In this document: positions 46,183 through 54,165 of the stretch, piece after piece
Layout: the number at the start of each line of letters is the position of its first letter
Position numbering within the stretch: the stretch's first letter is position 1
Assembly: GCA_025963715.1 (NCBI GenBank)
Contig: JAOQAG010000006.1
Location: forward strand, 1 to 64,000
DNA from: Bacteroidota bacterium
Lineage (GTDB): Bacteria > Bacteroidota > Bacteroidia > 2-12-FULL-35-15
Length of the DNA: 64,000 bases
Direction of reading: 5' to 3'
The notes under the pieces: generated by a model
What the model saw: only the letters and a program-made list of their open reading frames with translations
What the model was told of the DNA's origin: nothing
Databases searched by the model: none
Position numbers and translations under genes: made by a program

Positions 46183-47664
46183 TTGGAAAAACACATTTTA
46201 AGCAAATCTACCTTTTTACGCGGCCTGCAATGCGCAAAGTCCTTGTACCTGTATAAAAATTTCATACAGCTGCGGGATCCGGTTTCTGCCGAGCAGCAAT
46301 CCATTTTTAACCGCGGTAACAATGTAGGAGTGCTGGCACAACAGCTTTTTCCAAACGGAACAGATGCGACACCGGCAAAGCGTTCCGATAATATTTCGGC
46401 TGTAGAACGTACGCAGCAGCTTATCGCAAATGGGGCAGAAGTGATCTACGAAGCTGCATTCCAGCACGAACAGGTGCTTGCTATTCTCGATATTTTAGTA
46501 AAAAAGAACGGGTTGTGGTATGCTTACGAAGTAAAAAGCTCTACTAAAATTTCGCCCGTGTATTTACTGGATGCATCCCTGCAATACTGGGTAATTACCA
46601 ATTCGGGCCTGGCGCTGGAGGATATTTCACTCGTGATCATCAACAATCAATACGTAAAAAAAGGAGAGATCAGCATTCCGGAGCTTTTTAGCATTCGTTC
46701 CGTAAAGAAAGAAGCACTGGCCAACCAGGAAATGATCGCCGAAAAAATAGCAGCATCCAAACAGGTTGCACTAAGTGCACAAATGCCGGATGTAAAAATT
46801 GCGGAACAGTGCTTTAGTCCGTATGCCTGCGATTTTATGGGTAATTGCTGGAAAAATGTACCGAAAGATTCTGTTTTTGAAATTACCGGCGTTTCCAAGC
46901 CCGAGCAATTTTTATTGTACAATGCCGGGCACCGGCTCATTACCGAGATCCCGGAAGAAAATGCACTGGATAAGTTTGCCAACATTCATATCCGTGCAGT
47001 AAAAAATAAAAGTGTGATCACCGATCAGCCAGCATTGAAAAAATTCCTGGAAAAGGCGGAATATCCTTTGTTTTTTATGGATTTTGAAACGTTTATGCCT
47101 GCCATTCCATTATACAACGATACCAAACCATACCAGCACATTCCCTTTCAATATTCCATACATTATAAAAAAAGCAAGGAAGCGCCGCTGGAGCATTTCG
47201 AGTTTTTGGCCGAGCAGGGAATGGACCCGCGTAAAGCGTTTTTATTAAGCATCCTGGAACATACAAAAACCGAAGGCGCCATACTGGTATACGATGCACT
47301 CATGGAGCGCAATGTACTCAACGGCCTGAAAAAAGATTTTCCGGAATACAAAAACGAGATCGATGCGCGTTTGGAACGCTTCCTCGACCTGATCATTCCG
47401 TTCCAGGAACGCAGTTATTACCATCCCGCCATGAAAAATTCGGTGTCCATCAAAAATGTATTACCGGCGCTGGTACCCGATCTGAGCTACAATAATCTTA
47501 AAATTGCAAGTGGCAGCATGGCCATGATCGCTTACGAAAAATTGCAGAAAGAAACTGATATGTTCAAACTCCTCGAAGTACGCGAGCAATTGCTGGAATA
47601 CTGCAAAATGGATACACTTGCCATGGTTAAATTATTTGAAGTGCTGGAAAAAGCCGCTGGCTGA
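46183..47664 (+). CDS. DUF2779 protein: Cas4-like Fe-S nuclease domain plus DEDD exonuclease-like domain
   Basis: 493 residues from a TTG start supported by a -7 box 20 bases upstream. The N-terminal part looks like a PD-(D/E)xK nuclease of the Cas4/RecB type: D103 (LAILDILV), E116 and K118 (YEVKSS), with one early Cys (C17) and three later Cys (C210, C216, C222), the usual iron-sulfur cluster spacing. The C-terminal DUF2779 half has FMDFETF (D300, E302), YDALMERNVL (D371) and YCKMDT (D477), the pattern of an RNase H-like DEDD exonuclease. Family known but its role is not established. Likely transcribed alone. Confidence 0.85.
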   Translation: MEKHILSKSTFLRGLQCAKSLYLYKNFIQLRDPVSAEQQSIFNRGNNVGVLAQQLFPNGTDATPAKRSDNISAVERTQQLIANGAEVIYEAAFQHEQVLAILDILVKKNGLWYAYEVKSSTKISPVYLLDASLQYWVITNSGLALEDISLVIINNQYVKKGEISIPELFSIRSVKKEALANQEMIAEKIAASKQVALSAQMPDVKIAEQCFSPYACDFMGNCWKNVPKDSVFEITGVSKPEQFLLYNAGHRLITEIPEENALDKFANIHIRAVKNKSVITDQPALKKFLEKAEYPLFFMDFETFMPAIPLYNDTKPYQHIPFQYSIHYKKSKEAPLEHFEFLAEQGMDPRKAFLLSILEHTKTEGAILVYDALMERNVLNGLKKDFPEYKNEIDARLERFLDLIIPFQERSYYHPAMKNSVSIKNVLPALVPDLSYNNLKIASGSMAMIAYEKLQKETDMFKLLEVREQLLEYCKMDTLAMVKLFEVLEKAAG

Positions 47665-47719
47665 TTTCTGATGTGCAGATGTGCACATTTCTGATGCATT
47701 GCATTTAGATATTTACAGC

Positions 47720-47899
47720 TCATTTTTTACCACCCCGGCTGATCAGCCAGATGATCCCACCGATCACCAGCAACACAAGGATAATTCCCCATGCCATACC
47801 GGCTTTAAAAATTCCGCCAACAACCTCGCATCCTGCAAAAGCAGTTACCAATAATAATAACGTGCTGAGTGTGAATATTTGCTTTTTCATAATGTCCAT
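47720..47899 (-). CDS. Small lipoprotein / membrane peptide
   Basis: 59 residues from the ATG at 47899, which has an AGGAGG six bases upstream, rare in Bacteroidota. Sequence MDIMKKQIFTLSTLLLLVTA ends its signal in a lipobox AFAGC, then a second hydrophobic helix (GIILVLLVIGGIIWLI) and a basic tail RGGKK. Similar short proteins are common in the phylum and have sometimes been mislabelled phosphatidate cytidylyltransferase. Function unknown. Preceded on its strand by a family E tract at 47935-47972. Confidence 0.75.
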   Translation of the reverse strand: MDIMKKQIFTLSTLLLLVTAFAGCEVVGGIFKAGMAWGIILVLLVIGGIIWLISRGGKK

Positions 47900-47934
47900 T
47901 TTTATCCTCCTGTTTAAAAACTTATGCCAACAAA

Positions 47935-47972
47935 AAAAGTTCAAAGTTCAAAGTTTAAAGTTTAAAGTTTGC
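47935..47972 (-). repeat. Family E heptad tract before the small lipoprotein gene
   Basis: On the minus strand GCAAACTTTAAACTTTAAAC continues into ACTTTGAACTTTGAACTTT, ending about 35 bases from the start codon at 47899. Confidence 0.7.
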
Positions 47973-48017
47973 TGTATAATGCAGAGTGTTTATTCTTTCA
48001 ATTCTCCCTTCCGAAGT

Positions 48018-48113
48018 CGTCATCCCGGGCTTGACCCGGGATCTCATGAATGTTTACAGGATTTAAATTTATAGTTCTTAATAAACAGATCCCGGGTCAG
48101 GCCCGGGATGACA
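48018..48113. repeat. Family B element, copy with inverted core
   Basis: Arms GTCATCCCGGGCTTGACCCG and GGGTCAGGCCCGGGATGAC. The core is the reverse complement of the core in copies 1 and 2 (TTAAGAACT becomes AGTTCTTAA). A half copy lies at 48284-48312. The wider 47900-48435 gap also has GTTCGTTATCCGTA text. Confidence 0.75.
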
Positions 48114-48226
48114 GTCTAAAAATAAGAATCGAACTCCGGGGTCACACAGCAAACACTCATGATTTGTAATTTCGTTCCTGTTCCTGCCCGAATCGTTCAG
48201 GCGGGCGTTATCTGTACGGCAAAAAA

Positions 48227-48260
48227 CAAAAACTCCCGCACAACTAAATGTGCAGGAGTT
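48227..48260 (-). terminator. Terminator downstream of ndk
   Basis: On the minus strand AACTCCTGCACATTTAGTTG then TGCGGGAGTTTTTG forms a stem with one mismatch and a T-rich tail. It lies about 175 bases past the ndk stop, beyond repeat text. Confidence 0.65.
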
Positions 48261-48435
48261 AATAATTTATTGTCTTGAAGTAACAGATCCCGGATCAAGT
48301 CCGGGATGACAGTCTGAAATAAGATTAGGTTCAGAATCAAACACAGAAACATACAGATTAGTATATTCGTACCTATTGGTATTTAGTAGATAACACCCAG
48401 ATTCGTAGTTTCGTTTCTGTTCGTTATCCGTAACC

Positions 48436-48855
48436 TTAGAAGCGCTCTAATTTTGAAAAATAAAAATCACCTTCAATTTGTGCATTTTCATCACTGTCCG
48501 AACCATGCACTGCATTTGCAGCAATGGATTTTGCATAAATTTTACGGATCGTTCCTTCGTCTGCTTTTGTAGGATCTGTAGCACCGATCAGTGTTCTGAA
48601 ATCAGCCACTGCATTTTCTTTTTCAAGAATTGCCGCTACAATTGGGCCAGCCGACATATAATCCACCAGCTCGCCATAAAAAGGACGCTCTTTGTGTACT
48701 TCATAAAATTTACCTGCAGCTTCCGCCGAAAGTTTGGTGTATTTCATTGCCACGATACGGAATCCCGCTTCGTTGATCATTTTTAAAATTCCGCCAATAG
48801 ACCCGTTTTCCACTGCATCGGGTTTGATCATTGTAAATGTTCTGTTTGTTGCCAT
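48436..48855 (-). CDS. ndk: Nucleoside diphosphate kinase
   Basis: 139 residues. Transfers the gamma-phosphate among nucleoside triphosphates. Starts [15 protein letters not shown] with the conserved KPDAV. The family active-site His region is [12 protein letters not shown]. Length is normal (136-155). The -7-like box TACTTTCG at 48932-48939 on the minus strand probably drives it. Confidence 0.97.
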   Translation of the reverse strand: MATNRTFTMIKPDAVENGSIGGILKMINEAGFRIVAMKYTKLSAEAAGKFYEVHKERPFYGELVDYMSAGPIVAAILEKENAVADFRTLIGATDPTKADEGTIRKIYAKSIAANAVHGSDSDENAQIEGDFYFSKLERF

Positions 48856-48931
48856 TTTTACTGAAAAAATTATAAATTTAAATTAAATGCTTCTTAAACG
48901 ACAAATCTGATTGTCCTGTTTAAACCGGCTG

Positions 48932-48939
48932 CGAAAGTA
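48932..48939 (-). promoter_or_regulatory. Likely -7 box for ndk
   Basis: TACTTTCG on the minus strand differs from TAnnTTTG by one base; it is about 77 bases upstream of the start codon. Confidence 0.4.
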
Positions 48940-49004
48940 GAAAAATTTTCGGGGATAACATTATTTAACACGAAATAAGAAGTAGAAGACCTCGGTATTT
49001 ATTG

Positions 49005-49012
49005 TAAATTTG
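49005..49012 (+). promoter_or_regulatory. -7 box for nrnA operon
   Basis: TAAATTTG matches TAnnTTTG exactly. It overlaps the longest frame start (TTG at 49010), so translation must begin later, at the TTG at 49037. Confidence 0.6.
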
Positions 49013-49036
49013 CGGTTCAAAAATCAAAAAAGCACA

Positions 49037-50056
49037 TTGAACGCAAAACAGATCAGGGAAGTAAAATCACTTCTCTCAAAACCGAAGAATATTGTTATAG
49101 TTACTCACTGGTCACCCGACGGTGATGCGATCGGTTCCTCTTTGGGATTGTATAACTACCTTATCAAAAAAGATCACAAGATTACGGTTGTTACCCCAAA
49201 TGATTATCCGGCATTTTTATACTGGATGAAAGGAAACAGCAAAGTGCTTGATTTTCAGAAAAAAATAAAGTCCGCTAAAAATGCCGTTGCTAAAGCAGAT
49301 CTTATTTTCTGCCTCGATTTTAATTCCCTCAAACGCATTGATAAGCTGGGAGATGAGGTATCGAAATCTCCTGCCATCAAATTCATTATTGATCATCATT
49401 TACAGCCCGACGATTTTGCCAAATACATGCTGCACAGCACCGAAGCCTGCTCCACCTGCGAGCTGGTGTTCGATTTTATCCAGCTCATGGGCGATAAAAA
49501 ATTAATGGACAAGGACATTGCCAATTGTTTATATACCGGCATTATGACCGATACCGGCTCGTTCCGTTATCCCTCCACTACCGCCAAAACGCACCGCATT
49601 ACAGCAGAACTGATCGATGCCGGAGCCGAAAACGGCGAGATCCACAACCGCATTTACGATACCAGCACCGAAAAAAGATTAAAATTACTCGGCTTTTGCC
49701 TGGATGAAAAACTGATCGTTTTACCCGAATACCGCACCGCTTTTTTCAACATCAGCGATGCCGAATTAAAGCGCTACAATTATCAGAAAGGCGATACCGA
49801 AGGCGTTGTGAATTTTGCATTGGGGATCGAAGGCATTCGTTTTGCAGCATTTTTTGCTGAGCGCGATGGCATCATCAAAGTATCGTTCCGCTCCAAAGGC
49901 AGCTTTGATGTCAATAAATTTTCGCGTGCTAATTTCAGTGGCGGCGGACATGCTAACGCAGCAGGTGGAATGAGCGAATTATCGTTGAAAAAAACCATTG
50001 AAAAATTTGTGGCCCTGTTGCCGGAATACAAAAAACAACTTCTTTCAAAAAAGTAA
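49037..50056 (+). CDS. nrnA: Bifunctional oligoribonuclease / PAP phosphatase NrnA (DHH family)
   Basis: 339 residues from the TTG at 49037 (read as Met, then NAKQIREVKS), chosen because a promoter -7 box covers the upstream TTG. DHH/DHHA1 phosphoesterase: WSPDGDAIGSS (DxD), LDFNSLKRID, IDHHLQPDDF (DHH), TGIMTDTGSFRYP, and the DHHA1 motif SGGGHANAAGG. Degrades 2-5-mer RNA and 3'-phosphoadenosine phosphate. First gene of a tight run with the FKBP genes. Confidence 0.95.
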   Translation: MNAKQIREVKSLLSKPKNIVIVTHWSPDGDAIGSSLGLYNYLIKKDHKITVVTPNDYPAFLYWMKGNSKVLDFQKKIKSAKNAVAKADLIFCLDFNSLKRIDKLGDEVSKSPAIKFIIDHHLQPDDFAKYMLHSTEACSTCELVFDFIQLMGDKKLMDKDIANCLYTGIMTDTGSFRYPSTTAKTHRITAELIDAGAENGEIHNRIYDTSTEKRLKLLGFCLDEKLIVLPEYRTAFFNISDAELKRYNYQKGDTEGVVNFALGIEGIRFAAFFAERDGIIKVSFRSKGSFDVNKFSRANFSGGGHANAAGGMSELSLKKTIEKFVALLPEYKKQLLSKK

Positions 50057-50060
50057 TAAA

Positions 50061-50591
50061 ATGAACTATTGCATTCCTTTTTGCCTAGCCGTTCTTGTGC
50101 TTTTTTCCTGCGGGGATACCCAAAAGAAAACAACCAAAAATACCAATATCCAGAGCAAAGAATTTCAGGACAAGCTGGTGGAAGCCAATAAAATGTATGT
50201 GAAACGCGAAAGCGATGAGATCGATCAGTATGTGGCATGCCATAACCTGAACATGATCACTACCGGTACCGGGCTGCGTTACATGATTACCAAAAAAGGC
50301 GATGGGAAAGAGCTGGCACAGGTAGGGCAAACTGCAAGGGTGAATTATAAGGTTAGCCTCCTGGATGGTACCTTTTGTTACTCTTCCGATAAAAATGGCC
50401 CCGAAAACATTGTGATCGGGAAAGATTATACCGAAACCGGTTTGCACGAAGGCATGCAATACCTGCACGTAGGTGATGAAGCGCTCTTTATCCTGCCATC
50501 CCATCTTGCACACGGTCTGGCCGGTGATGGGGATAAGATCCCTGCCAAAGCATCCGTTATTTACGAAATTAAGTTATTATCACTAAGGTAA
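50061..50591 (+). CDS. GldI-like FKBP-type peptidyl-prolyl isomerase lipoprotein
   Basis: 176 residues from the ATG at 50061, four bases after nrnA. Lipobox VLFSC. One FKBP domain from about residue 65 with VGQTARVNYKVSLLDG, GLHEGMQYLHVGDEALFILP, HLAHGLAGDGDKIPAKASVIYEIKLL. Several aromatic pocket residues are replaced, so catalysis may be weak. Resembles GldI, a periplasmic FKBP lipoprotein needed for gliding in Flavobacterium johnsoniae. First of four FKBP genes. Confidence 0.88.
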   Translation: MNYCIPFCLAVLVLFSCGDTQKKTTKNTNIQSKEFQDKLVEANKMYVKRESDEIDQYVACHNLNMITTGTGLRYMITKKGDGKELAQVGQTARVNYKVSLLDGTFCYSSDKNGPENIVIGKDYTETGLHEGMQYLHVGDEALFILPSHLAHGLAGDGDKIPAKASVIYEIKLLSLR

Positions 50592-50592
50592 A

Positions 50593-51495
50593 ATGCTGAA
50601 AATTAAAATTTTATGTGTTTTATCTGTAGTGATACTTTTGTGTTCCTGCTGGGAGGATTCTGCTCACAAAGGATATACTCAAACCGACTCCGGATTGTAT
50701 TATAAGCTCCGGGTGATCGGCGACGGAAAACGCAAGCCTGCCATCGGCGATTATCTTCAATTGCGCATCACTTACAAAACGGAAAAAGATTCGATCTTCC
50801 TGGATTCCTATTCCAGTAATGAAACCGGCATGGTGATCCTGCCTTTTAATCATTCTTCTTTTAAAGGAAGTTTTGAGGAAGGTTTAACAACCATGAACGA
50901 GGGCGACAGTGTTTCATTCATCGTAGACGGAGAATCTTTGTTCCGGGATTTTTTTAAAGTGAAATTACCCTTGTTCCTGCAACCGGGCGATGCCGTAAAA
51001 ATGGAGGTAAAGCTCAACCGGATTCTGGATAAAACAGCCTACGGGCAAACCATCACCGAGTACAAAAATATGGTGGAAGACCGTGACATTGAGGAACAGC
51101 GCAAGCTCAAAACCTTTTTGGATACCTGCCAGGAACATTATATCTTTTTCAGCAACGGCATCTATTGTTTACCCATCAGCCAGGGTACCGGTTATACTGC
51201 CGAATACGGAGACCTGGTAAAGATCAATTATAGCGGCTCCTTTCTCGACGGGCGTGTTTTTGAATCCACCTACATGCGCGGGCAATCGCTGGAATTTAAA
51301 ATCGGGGAACAGGGGCAGGTCATAAAAGGGATCGAATTAGCAATAAGTTTATTGAACGAAGGCGGCAAAGCAAAATTTATTATACCTTCGCAGCTCGCTT
51401 TTGGAGAAACAGGTTCTTCTACCGGAATTGTTCCTCCGTACAGCACGCTTATTTACGAAATAGAACTATTAAATATCAACAAAAACAATAATTAA
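50593..51495 (+). CDS. FKBP-type isomerase lipoprotein, two domains
   Basis: 300 residues, one base after the previous stop. Lipobox LLCSC. The N-terminal FKBP-like half is degenerate (SSFKGSFEEGLTTMNEGDSV, LPLFLQPGDAVKMEVKLNRI). After a helical linker (YKNMVEDRDIEEQRKLKTFL) a better-conserved FKBP domain follows: YGDLVKINYSGSFLDGRVFEST, QGQVIKGIELAISLLNEGGK, IPSQLAFGETG and IVPPYSTLIYEIELL. Trigger-factor-like holdase or isomerase role in the periplasm is inferred. Confidence 0.85.
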   Translation: MLKIKILCVLSVVILLCSCWEDSAHKGYTQTDSGLYYKLRVIGDGKRKPAIGDYLQLRITYKTEKDSIFLDSYSSNETGMVILPFNHSSFKGSFEEGLTTMNEGDSVSFIVDGESLFRDFFKVKLPLFLQPGDAVKMEVKLNRILDKTAYGQTITEYKNMVEDRDIEEQRKLKTFLDTCQEHYIFFSNGIYCLPISQGTGYTAEYGDLVKINYSGSFLDGRVFESTYMRGQSLEFKIGEQGQVIKGIELAISLLNEGGKAKFIIPSQLAFGETGSSTGIVPPYSTLIYEIELLNINKNNN

Positions 51496-51502
51496 AAATC
51501 AC

Positions 51503-52498
51503 ATGAAAAATTCATTTTCTAAAAAACTTAGCTTTGCTGCTTTAGCTGCTGTTGTTGCCATTACAGCCTGCACAAAATCCGACCATCCTGGTTACGAAAA
51601 AGCCGATAACGGTTTATATTACAAGTTTTATAAACAAGATGAAAAAGGTGTGAAACCGAAAGAAGGCGATGTAGTGAAATTGACATTGAAATGGAAAAAC
51701 AGCAAAGATTCCACCCTGTTTGATTCTACAAACCCGAAATACAACCCAAGCGGAAAAACAACCATTGAATTTCCTTTACAAAAATCAACTTTCAAAGGAT
51801 CGTTCGAAGATGCTTTAATGATGATGGCGGTTGGCGATAGCGCAAGCTTTTTGATCAACGCTGATTCCGTATACCTGGCAACATTCAAAGCAAAAGAATT
51901 GCCTCCATACATTCAAAAAGGAACGGTGCTTACATTTGAAACAACACTTTTGAAGGTAACTTCTAAAGATGAGGTGGAAAAAGAACGCCAGAAACAAATC
52001 GAAGAGCAAAAAGTGATGATGGAAGCAAGAAAAGGAGAAGAAGCAAAAACACTTGCTAAATATTTAGAAGATAACAAGATTACTACCAAACCAACAGCAG
52101 ACGGTTTGTATTACATCGAGAAAACAAAAGGTAAAGGCGGCCACCCAAGCAAAGGTGACCAGGTAAAAGTAAATTACATATTAAGTCTTATAGATGGTAA
52201 AATGTTGGAAACAACATTGCCGGAAGCAGCAAAAGCAGGTGGGATCTTTGACGAAAAACGTCCATACGCTCCTGCAGAATATGGGATCGGACAATTGATC
52301 CCGGGAATGGATGAAGGCTTGTTGATGATGAGCAAAGGATCAAAAGTAAAATTGATCATTCCTTCTTCTATCGGCTACGGCGAAGGTAACCAGGGGATTC
52401 CTCCATACACAACATTAGTGTTTGAAGTGGAGCTGATCGATTTTCATGCAGCGCCTGCAAATCAGGGCCCGCCAATGCCTCCGACACCAACAAGATAA
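51503..52498 (+). CDS. FKBP-type isomerase lipoprotein, two domains
   Basis: 331 residues. Lipobox VAITAC. Same layout as the previous gene: a degenerate N-terminal FKBP half (STFKGSFEDALMMMAVGDSA), a charged helical linker (EVEKERQKQIEEQKVMMEAR) and a C-terminal FKBP domain (KGDQVKVNYILSLIDGKML, IGQLIPGMDEGLLMMSKGSK, IPSSIGYGEG, IPPYTTLVFEVELIDF). It ends with a Pro-rich tail PPMPPTPTR. Likely paralogue of the preceding gene by duplication, seven bases apart. Confidence 0.87.
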   Translation: MKNSFSKKLSFAALAAVVAITACTKSDHPGYEKADNGLYYKFYKQDEKGVKPKEGDVVKLTLKWKNSKDSTLFDSTNPKYNPSGKTTIEFPLQKSTFKGSFEDALMMMAVGDSASFLINADSVYLATFKAKELPPYIQKGTVLTFETTLLKVTSKDEVEKERQKQIEEQKVMMEARKGEEAKTLAKYLEDNKITTKPTADGLYYIEKTKGKGGHPSKGDQVKVNYILSLIDGKMLETTLPEAAKAGGIFDEKRPYAPAEYGIGQLIPGMDEGLLMMSKGSKVKLIIPSSIGYGEGNQGIPPYTTLVFEVELIDFHAAPANQGPPMPPTPTR

Positions 52499-52516
52499 TC
52501 GCTCCAACAGCATTTT

Positions 52517-52555
52517 AATTCCGGCCGGAAGAAACCCGTTTCTCCGGCCGGAATT
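52517..52555. other. Strong intercistronic hairpin
   Basis: AATTCCGGCCGGA on the left pairs with TCCGGCCGGAATT on the right, then further pairs (one bulged A) close a four-base CCCG loop, about 17 bp in all. There is no T-tract, so it may trim or stabilise the mRNA or end transcription weakly before the three-domain FKBP gene. Confidence 0.65.
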
Positions 52556-52581
52556 ACATTCACTAAATAAATAATTGCCCT

Positions 52582-53820
52582 ATGAAAAAAGTATTAATTC
52601 TATTTTTGGCCCTTACCGCTCTGAGTGTAAATGCACAGGACAAAAGCAAAACCAAGGAATCGGCTAAAGCCAAAAGTGTAAAAGTAAAAAAGCCGAAAAC
52701 CGTGAAAACAGCATCAGGATTAGAATACACCATCACTGAAAAAGGAGATGGTAAAAAGCCGCAAAACGGCGATAAAGTAGTGGTTCATTACACCGGAAAA
52801 TTAACCAACGATACGATATTTGACAGTTCCGTAAAAAGAGGGCAGCCTTTTACCTTTAAGCTGGGTGCAAGCCAGGTGATCAAAGGATGGGACGAAGCAT
52901 TTTTATTATTGCAGGTAGGCGATAAAGCCACCATTAAATTCGGCCCCGAGCTGGGTTACGGTGCACAGGCAAACGGTAAGATCCCTGCAAACTCCACACT
53001 GGTGTTTGATGTGGAATTGCTGGATGTGATAGAAGGCGTTAGACCGTATGATGTAAAAGGAAAAGACACGATCAAAACAGCAAGCGGGTTGCAGTGCATC
53101 ATTGTTCATGCAAATAAATCAGGAGCAGCTGCAATTGCCGGAACAAAAGTAGTAGCCAATTACAGCGCTTATTTTTTAGATGGAAAAATGTTTGATTCAT
53201 CCATCGACAGAGGCCAGCCTTTAAAATCATCCATCGGAAAAAATCAATTGTTCCCTGGATTGGAAGAAGGAATTGCCTTATTGAAAATGGGAGAAAAAGC
53301 ACGTTTGATCATTCCTTCCAAACTGGCATTCGGTGAAAAAGGCGCAGGCCCGATCCCGGCAAATACCGATCTTGTATTTGACATTGAGATTACTGATGTT
53401 CAAAAAATTATTCCTCCTGTTCAATACGATATCAAAGGACTGGAAGCGAAAAAAACAGCATCGGGAATTACCTATTATGAAGTGAAAAAAAGCGGTAGCG
53501 GCATACAGGCAGCAGCCGGAAAAATTGTGAAAGTGCATTATTCGGGTTACCTGGCTGATGGAACCATGTTCGATTCTTCAGTAGAGCGCGGTGAACCGAT
53601 CGAGTTTCCCTTAGGTGCCGGACGTGTGATCCCGGGTTGGGAAGAAGGAATTGCATTGATGAGCGTAGGTGATAAATTACGTTTAGTGATCCCTTATTTT
53701 TTAGCATACGGAGAACAAGGCCGTCCGCCGCAAATCCCTGCAAAAGCAGATCTTACATTTGATGTAGAGCTGGTAGATGTAAAAGATGGTGGCACACAGC
53801 CAATGCAGATGCAACACTAG
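52582..53820 (+). CDS. Three-domain FKBP-type isomerase
   Basis: 412 residues. Signal peptide ends ALSVNAQ with no lipobox, unlike its neighbours. Three FKBP domains begin near residues 48, 160 and 290, each with TASGL/TASGI start, VHYTGKL.. or VHYSGYLADGTMFDSS, GW(D/E)E(A/G) and IPAN/IPAK..L.FDVEL. Domains 1 and 3 keep the canonical pattern and domain 2 (PGLEEGIALLKMGEKARLII) has partial changes. Periplasmic folding factor. A perfect terminator follows at 53848. Confidence 0.93.
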   Translation: MKKVLILFLALTALSVNAQDKSKTKESAKAKSVKVKKPKTVKTASGLEYTITEKGDGKKPQNGDKVVVHYTGKLTNDTIFDSSVKRGQPFTFKLGASQVIKGWDEAFLLLQVGDKATIKFGPELGYGAQANGKIPANSTLVFDVELLDVIEGVRPYDVKGKDTIKTASGLQCIIVHANKSGAAAIAGTKVVANYSAYFLDGKMFDSSIDRGQPLKSSIGKNQLFPGLEEGIALLKMGEKARLIIPSKLAFGEKGAGPIPANTDLVFDIEITDVQKIIPPVQYDIKGLEAKKTASGITYYEVKKSGSGIQAAAGKIVKVHYSGYLADGTMFDSSVERGEPIEFPLGAGRVIPGWEEGIALMSVGDKLRLVIPYFLAYGEQGRPPQIPAKADLTFDVELVDVKDGGTQPMQMQH

Positions 53821-53847
53821 CAGCAGGATGTTTAATATAAACTATGA

Positions 53848-53872
53848 GGAAGTCGAAAGACTTCCTTTTTTT
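53848..53872 (+). terminator. Terminator of the FKBP gene run
   Basis: GGAAGTC and GACTTCC are a perfect 7-bp stem around GAAA, followed by seven T. It lies 28 bases after the stop at 53820. The rest of the gap to 54136 is AT-rich with ATCTAACATC words and no gene. Confidence 0.85.
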
Positions 53873-54136
53873 GTATAATCTTTTTTAGAAGCAAGAGTTA
53901 AGAATCAAGAGCCAGGAGTTAAAAAATCAAAACGCTGCACAGCTTTTACGTACAGTCCAATATCTAACATCATTTCCTTATGTGCAATCAGTCAAAATGC
54001 TCCTCCAATCAAATCTTGATTCCTGGCTCTTGTTTCTTGCCTTATTTCCCTGTATGCAGATAATATCAAAATGACCGCACATAATAAACAGCATCCTGCG
54101 TCTGATATATCCTTCTTGTTTCTCACATCTAAATAC

Positions 54137-54144
54137 TATCTTTG
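54137..54144 (+). promoter_or_regulatory. -7 box for the acylation cassette
   Basis: TATCTTTG matches TAnnTTTG exactly, 21 bases before the ATG at 54166. It overlaps the longest frame start at 54142, supporting the later ATG. Confidence 0.65.
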
Positions 54145-54165
54145 CCACCGATTTTTAATTTCCCT

